Source of the DNA: a virus
DNA: 21,263 bases
Virus record (IMG/VR): IMGVR_UViG_3300006641_000220
Span: 1-21,263 of that record
Direction: 5' to 3' (one strand)
Positions 19,736 through 21,263 of the stretch are shown piece after piece; position 1 is the stretch's first letter; each line of letters begins with the position of its first letter. The translations under genes were made by a program, and so were the position numbers. The notes below the pieces were generated by a model. The model was not told where the DNA came from, did no database searches, and was given only the letters and a program-made list of their open reading frames with translations.

Positions 19736-20347
19736 ATGCCTAACTGGACAGAGGAAGGTTTCCAGCGTATTATTGATGCTGGACAAAGAGGTGGTTTAAC
19801 AACAAAAGAAAAATTTAAAAAAATTAAAGAAGAATACTATAAAAATCCTAAATTATGTTTAAACTGTAATAAAGGAATATTATACGAAAGAAAAAACGAA
19901 AATAAATTTTGCAGTAGTTCTTGTTCTGCTAAATTTTTTAACACTAAAAGAAAAAAAGAAAAAAATTGTTTAGTCTGTGATAATGAAGTTAAGAAAGGAG
20001 CATCAAAATATTGCTCACTTAAATGTCAAAAAACATATCATTTTAACCAAAGATTATCTGATTGGATAAATGGAGATTCTACAACAAAATCAAGAGATTT
20101 TTTTAGAAGATATTTAACAGAAACTTACGGATACAAATGTTCTTGCTGTCATATTACTGAATGGAATGGAAAATCAATTGTTTTGGAGATAGATCACATA
20201 GATGGAAATTCTGAAAATAATAGACCAGAAAATTTAAGATTTATTTGTCCAAACTGTCATTCACAAACTGACACTTACAAAGGAAAAAATGTTGGTAAAG
20301 GAAGACATTATAGAAGAGAAAGATATGCGGCTGGACAGAGTTACTAA
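19736..20347 (+). CDS. Free-standing HNH endonuclease with extra zinc-binding motifs
   Basis: This 203-residue protein begins MPNWTEEGFQRIIDAGQR. Residues about 40-105 contain two Cys-rich zinc-finger-like units, 'CLNCNKGIL...FCSSSCSAKF' and 'CLVCDNEVKKGASKYCSLKC'. The HNH core follows: 'CSCCHITEWNGK' (CxxC), 'LEIDHIDGNSENNRPENLR' with DH and N residues, 'CPNCHSQTDTYKGKN'. The C-terminus is basic. Its core closely resembles that of the HNH gene at 18795, so the two are related, but the N-terminal recognition parts differ, which suggests different target sites. It lies 100 nt behind tRNA-Thr, and its start is preceded by the hairpin/late-promoter arrangement. Confidence 0.87.
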   Translation: MPNWTEEGFQRIIDAGQRGGLTTKEKFKKIKEEYYKNPKLCLNCNKGILYERKNENKFCSSSCSAKFFNTKRKKEKNCLVCDNEVKKGASKYCSLKCQKTYHFNQRLSDWINGDSTTKSRDFFRRYLTETYGYKCSCCHITEWNGKSIVLEIDHIDGNSENNRPENLRFICPNCHSQTDTYKGKNVGKGRHYRRERYAAGQSY

Positions 20348-20360
20348 ATTAAGTTAGAAT
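20332..20360 (+). promoter_or_regulatory. Candidate sigma-70 promoter, TGGACA-17-TAGAAT
   Basis: TGGACA (20332-20337), a 17-nt spacer and TAGAAT (20355-20360) match the host consensus at 5 of 6 positions in each box. The predicted start near 20367 leaves a short leader before ATG 20381. The -35 box is inside the end of the HNH gene. Confidence 0.5.
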
Positions 20361-20380
20361 GATAGAAGAATAAAAGTCTT

Positions 20381-20548
20381 ATGAAGATAAATTTGTGGTT
20401 TTGTAAAGATATGAATCAATGGCGTTGGACCCTTACCGACGACTCAAGGCCTATTCTTAAACAAGAATCGGGTCAGCAACCAGATCTTCGTGCAGCAATG
20501 AATGATGTTGCAAATACCGTAGAATATATGATGAAATCCTCACACTAA
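20381..20548 (+). CDS. Small conserved phage protein (55 aa)
   Basis: The protein begins MKINLWFCKDMNQWRWTLTD, continues 'SRPILKQESGQQPDLR' and ends in an amphipathic helix, 'AAMNDVANTVEYMMKSS'. The Trp-rich strand pattern followed by a helix suggests a compact alpha/beta fold. I recall similar small proteins in cyanophages, without known function. Its TAA overlaps the ATG of the Mom-like gene by one base (TAATG), so the two are very likely translated together and may act together. A candidate host-type promoter precedes it. Confidence 0.7.
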   Translation: MKINLWFCKDMNQWRWTLTDDSRPILKQESGQQPDLRAAMNDVANTVEYMMKSSH

Positions 20549-21195
20549 TGAGTAAAAATACTCAGTACTTTATAGATAGAGTAGGTAAAGAAGAAATCAA
20601 AAATCTTCTTTATACCTACCATTATCTTAAAGACGAATCAAAAGATTTTAAAAGTGGATATAACTACGGTCTTTTCCGATCATCTGTTACTGATATTCTT
20701 CATATTGGTGAGTGCTTGGGTTGTTGTGTCTTTACTGGGTTACCCGTCCCAGAAATAGCAGTTGGTGCCTTTGGTCTTCAAAGGGATCAACAAAAAGGTC
20801 TTTATGAACTTTCTAGATTATGCGTTCATCCAGATATTCAAAAGACAGAATATAATATTACCTCTTGGTTTGTTTCAAGGTGCATAAAGAGATTTTGTAA
20901 AGAAACCAATGTAAGAGCAATATTATCATATGCAGATTCCTCACATCATTCTGGGGTCATTTATCGTGCAACAAATTTTAAGTACTACGGTCTAACAGCA
21001 CCCAAAAAAGATTTTTATTATGTTGACGGTACAAAACACTCAAGAGGAAGTGTGAAAGGTTCTGAAGGCGAATGGAGAGAAAGAAGTCGGAAGCATAGGT
21101 ATTTGATGATCTTTGATAAGCAACTCAAAAAAAGGTTGACTTGGAAAGAGGTGAAGTGGTATAATAAACAAGACGATACTGAATCGTTACAGTGA
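20548..21195 (+). CDS. Mom-like GNAT-fold protein (possible DNA base modification)
   Basis: This 215-residue protein has a pattern reminiscent of the Mu Mom family (a GNAT-fold protein that modifies adenine in phage DNA): an N-terminal 'YTYHYLKDESKDFKSGYNYG', a central 'PEIAVGAFGLQ', 'LYELSRLCVHPDIQKTEYN' (E-L-.-R-L strand), 'SWFVSRCIKRFCKETN', 'AILSYADSSHHSGVIYRAT' and 'NFKYYGLTAPKKDFYY'. The 'SYAD...H.G.IYrA.nF.Y.G' block is the most characteristic. Mom converts adenine to a carbamoylmethyl derivative and blocks host restriction. Whether this protein makes the same base is unknown, and a GNAT enzyme with another acceptor is the alternative. It follows the 55-aa gene by TAATG and is closed by a strong terminator. 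Confidence 0.65.
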   Translation: MSKNTQYFIDRVGKEEIKNLLYTYHYLKDESKDFKSGYNYGLFRSSVTDILHIGECLGCCVFTGLPVPEIAVGAFGLQRDQQKGLYELSRLCVHPDIQKTEYNITSWFVSRCIKRFCKETNVRAILSYADSSHHSGVIYRATNFKYYGLTAPKKDFYYVDGTKHSRGSVKGSEGEWRERSRKHRYLMIFDKQLKKRLTWKEVKWYNKQDDTESLQ

Positions 21196-21215
21196 CCCAA
21201 AATGTGTGACTTCAG

Positions 21216-21241
21216 AACCTCCCTTTGGGAGGTTTTGTTGT
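21216..21241 (+). terminator. Rho-independent terminator
   Basis: AACCTCCC (21216-21223) and GGGAGGTT (21227-21234) form a perfect 8-bp GC-rich stem with a TTT loop, followed by TTGTTGT. It lies 20 nt behind the Mom-like stop codon and closes this transcription unit. Confidence 0.9.
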
Positions 21242-21243
21242 AT

Positions 21244-21251
21244 GATAAATA
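21244..21251 (+). promoter_or_regulatory. Late promoter GATAAATA at window end
   Basis: GATAAATA fits NATAAATA and lies just behind the terminator, so it probably drives a gene that starts beyond the window edge. Confidence 0.5.
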
Positions 21252-21263
21252 ATCCATAACGGA

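Noticed and set aside
1-21263. CRISPR array, integrase, attachment site or host-derived metabolic gene
   Set aside because: No regularly spaced repeats, no integrase-like gene and no photosynthesis or other metabolic gene were seen.

Overview
The window looks like part of the genome of a T4-like myovirus of marine cyanobacteria (cyanomyovirus type). This rests on recognisable T4 baseplate and tail proteins in cyanophage-style order (gp53, gp48, gp4, gp54, gp26, gp51, hub gp27-like, gp5 OB domain), T4-type late promoters (NATAAATA), AT-rich coding sequence, phage tRNAs and free-standing HNH endonucleases. The host cannot be proven from this window: no photosynthesis or other host-derived metabolic gene is present.

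Layout. Positions 1-3290 are read on the minus strand: gp53 (partial at the window edge), gp48 (tail-tube cap), a conserved 129-aa protein, gp4 (head-completion nuclease) and a NUMOD-type DNA-binding protein that looks like a homing-endonuclease relative without a catalytic domain. A short divergent region at about 3291-3328 separates it from a long plus-strand run of tail genes (3329-18209): gp54, gp26, gp51, two large tape-measure-like proteins carrying cell-wall-degrading domains, a gp27-like hub, a small acidic protein, a gp5-like OB-fold protein, a hydrophobic structural protein, a repeat protein, a needle-like beta-structured protein, a conserved structural protein and a large beta-propeller adhesin. 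T4 gp5 is a single OB-lysozyme-needle polypeptide. Here its parts seem to be distributed over separate genes, with the lytic domains in the tape-measure-like proteins.

From 18206 the character changes. A good sigma-70 promoter overlaps the stop codon of the adhesin gene and leads into small unknown genes, tRNA-Leu(UAA), an HNH endonuclease, a small acidic gene, tRNA-Thr(UGU), a second HNH endonuclease, a conserved 55-aa gene and a Mom/GNAT-like protein. A strong intrinsic terminator and another late promoter lie at the window end.

The most interesting signals are these. (1) A canonical -1 slippery heptamer lies at the end of gp26 and is in the correct frame to fuse gp26 to gp51 just before the tape-measure genes, as in lambda G/GT tail chaperones. 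(2) Late promoters sit in the loop of inverted repeats that cover the start region of the endonuclease-type genes, the arrangement T4 uses to silence early read-through transcripts. (3) An apparently circularly permuted M23 peptidase domain lies in the second tape-measure-like protein.
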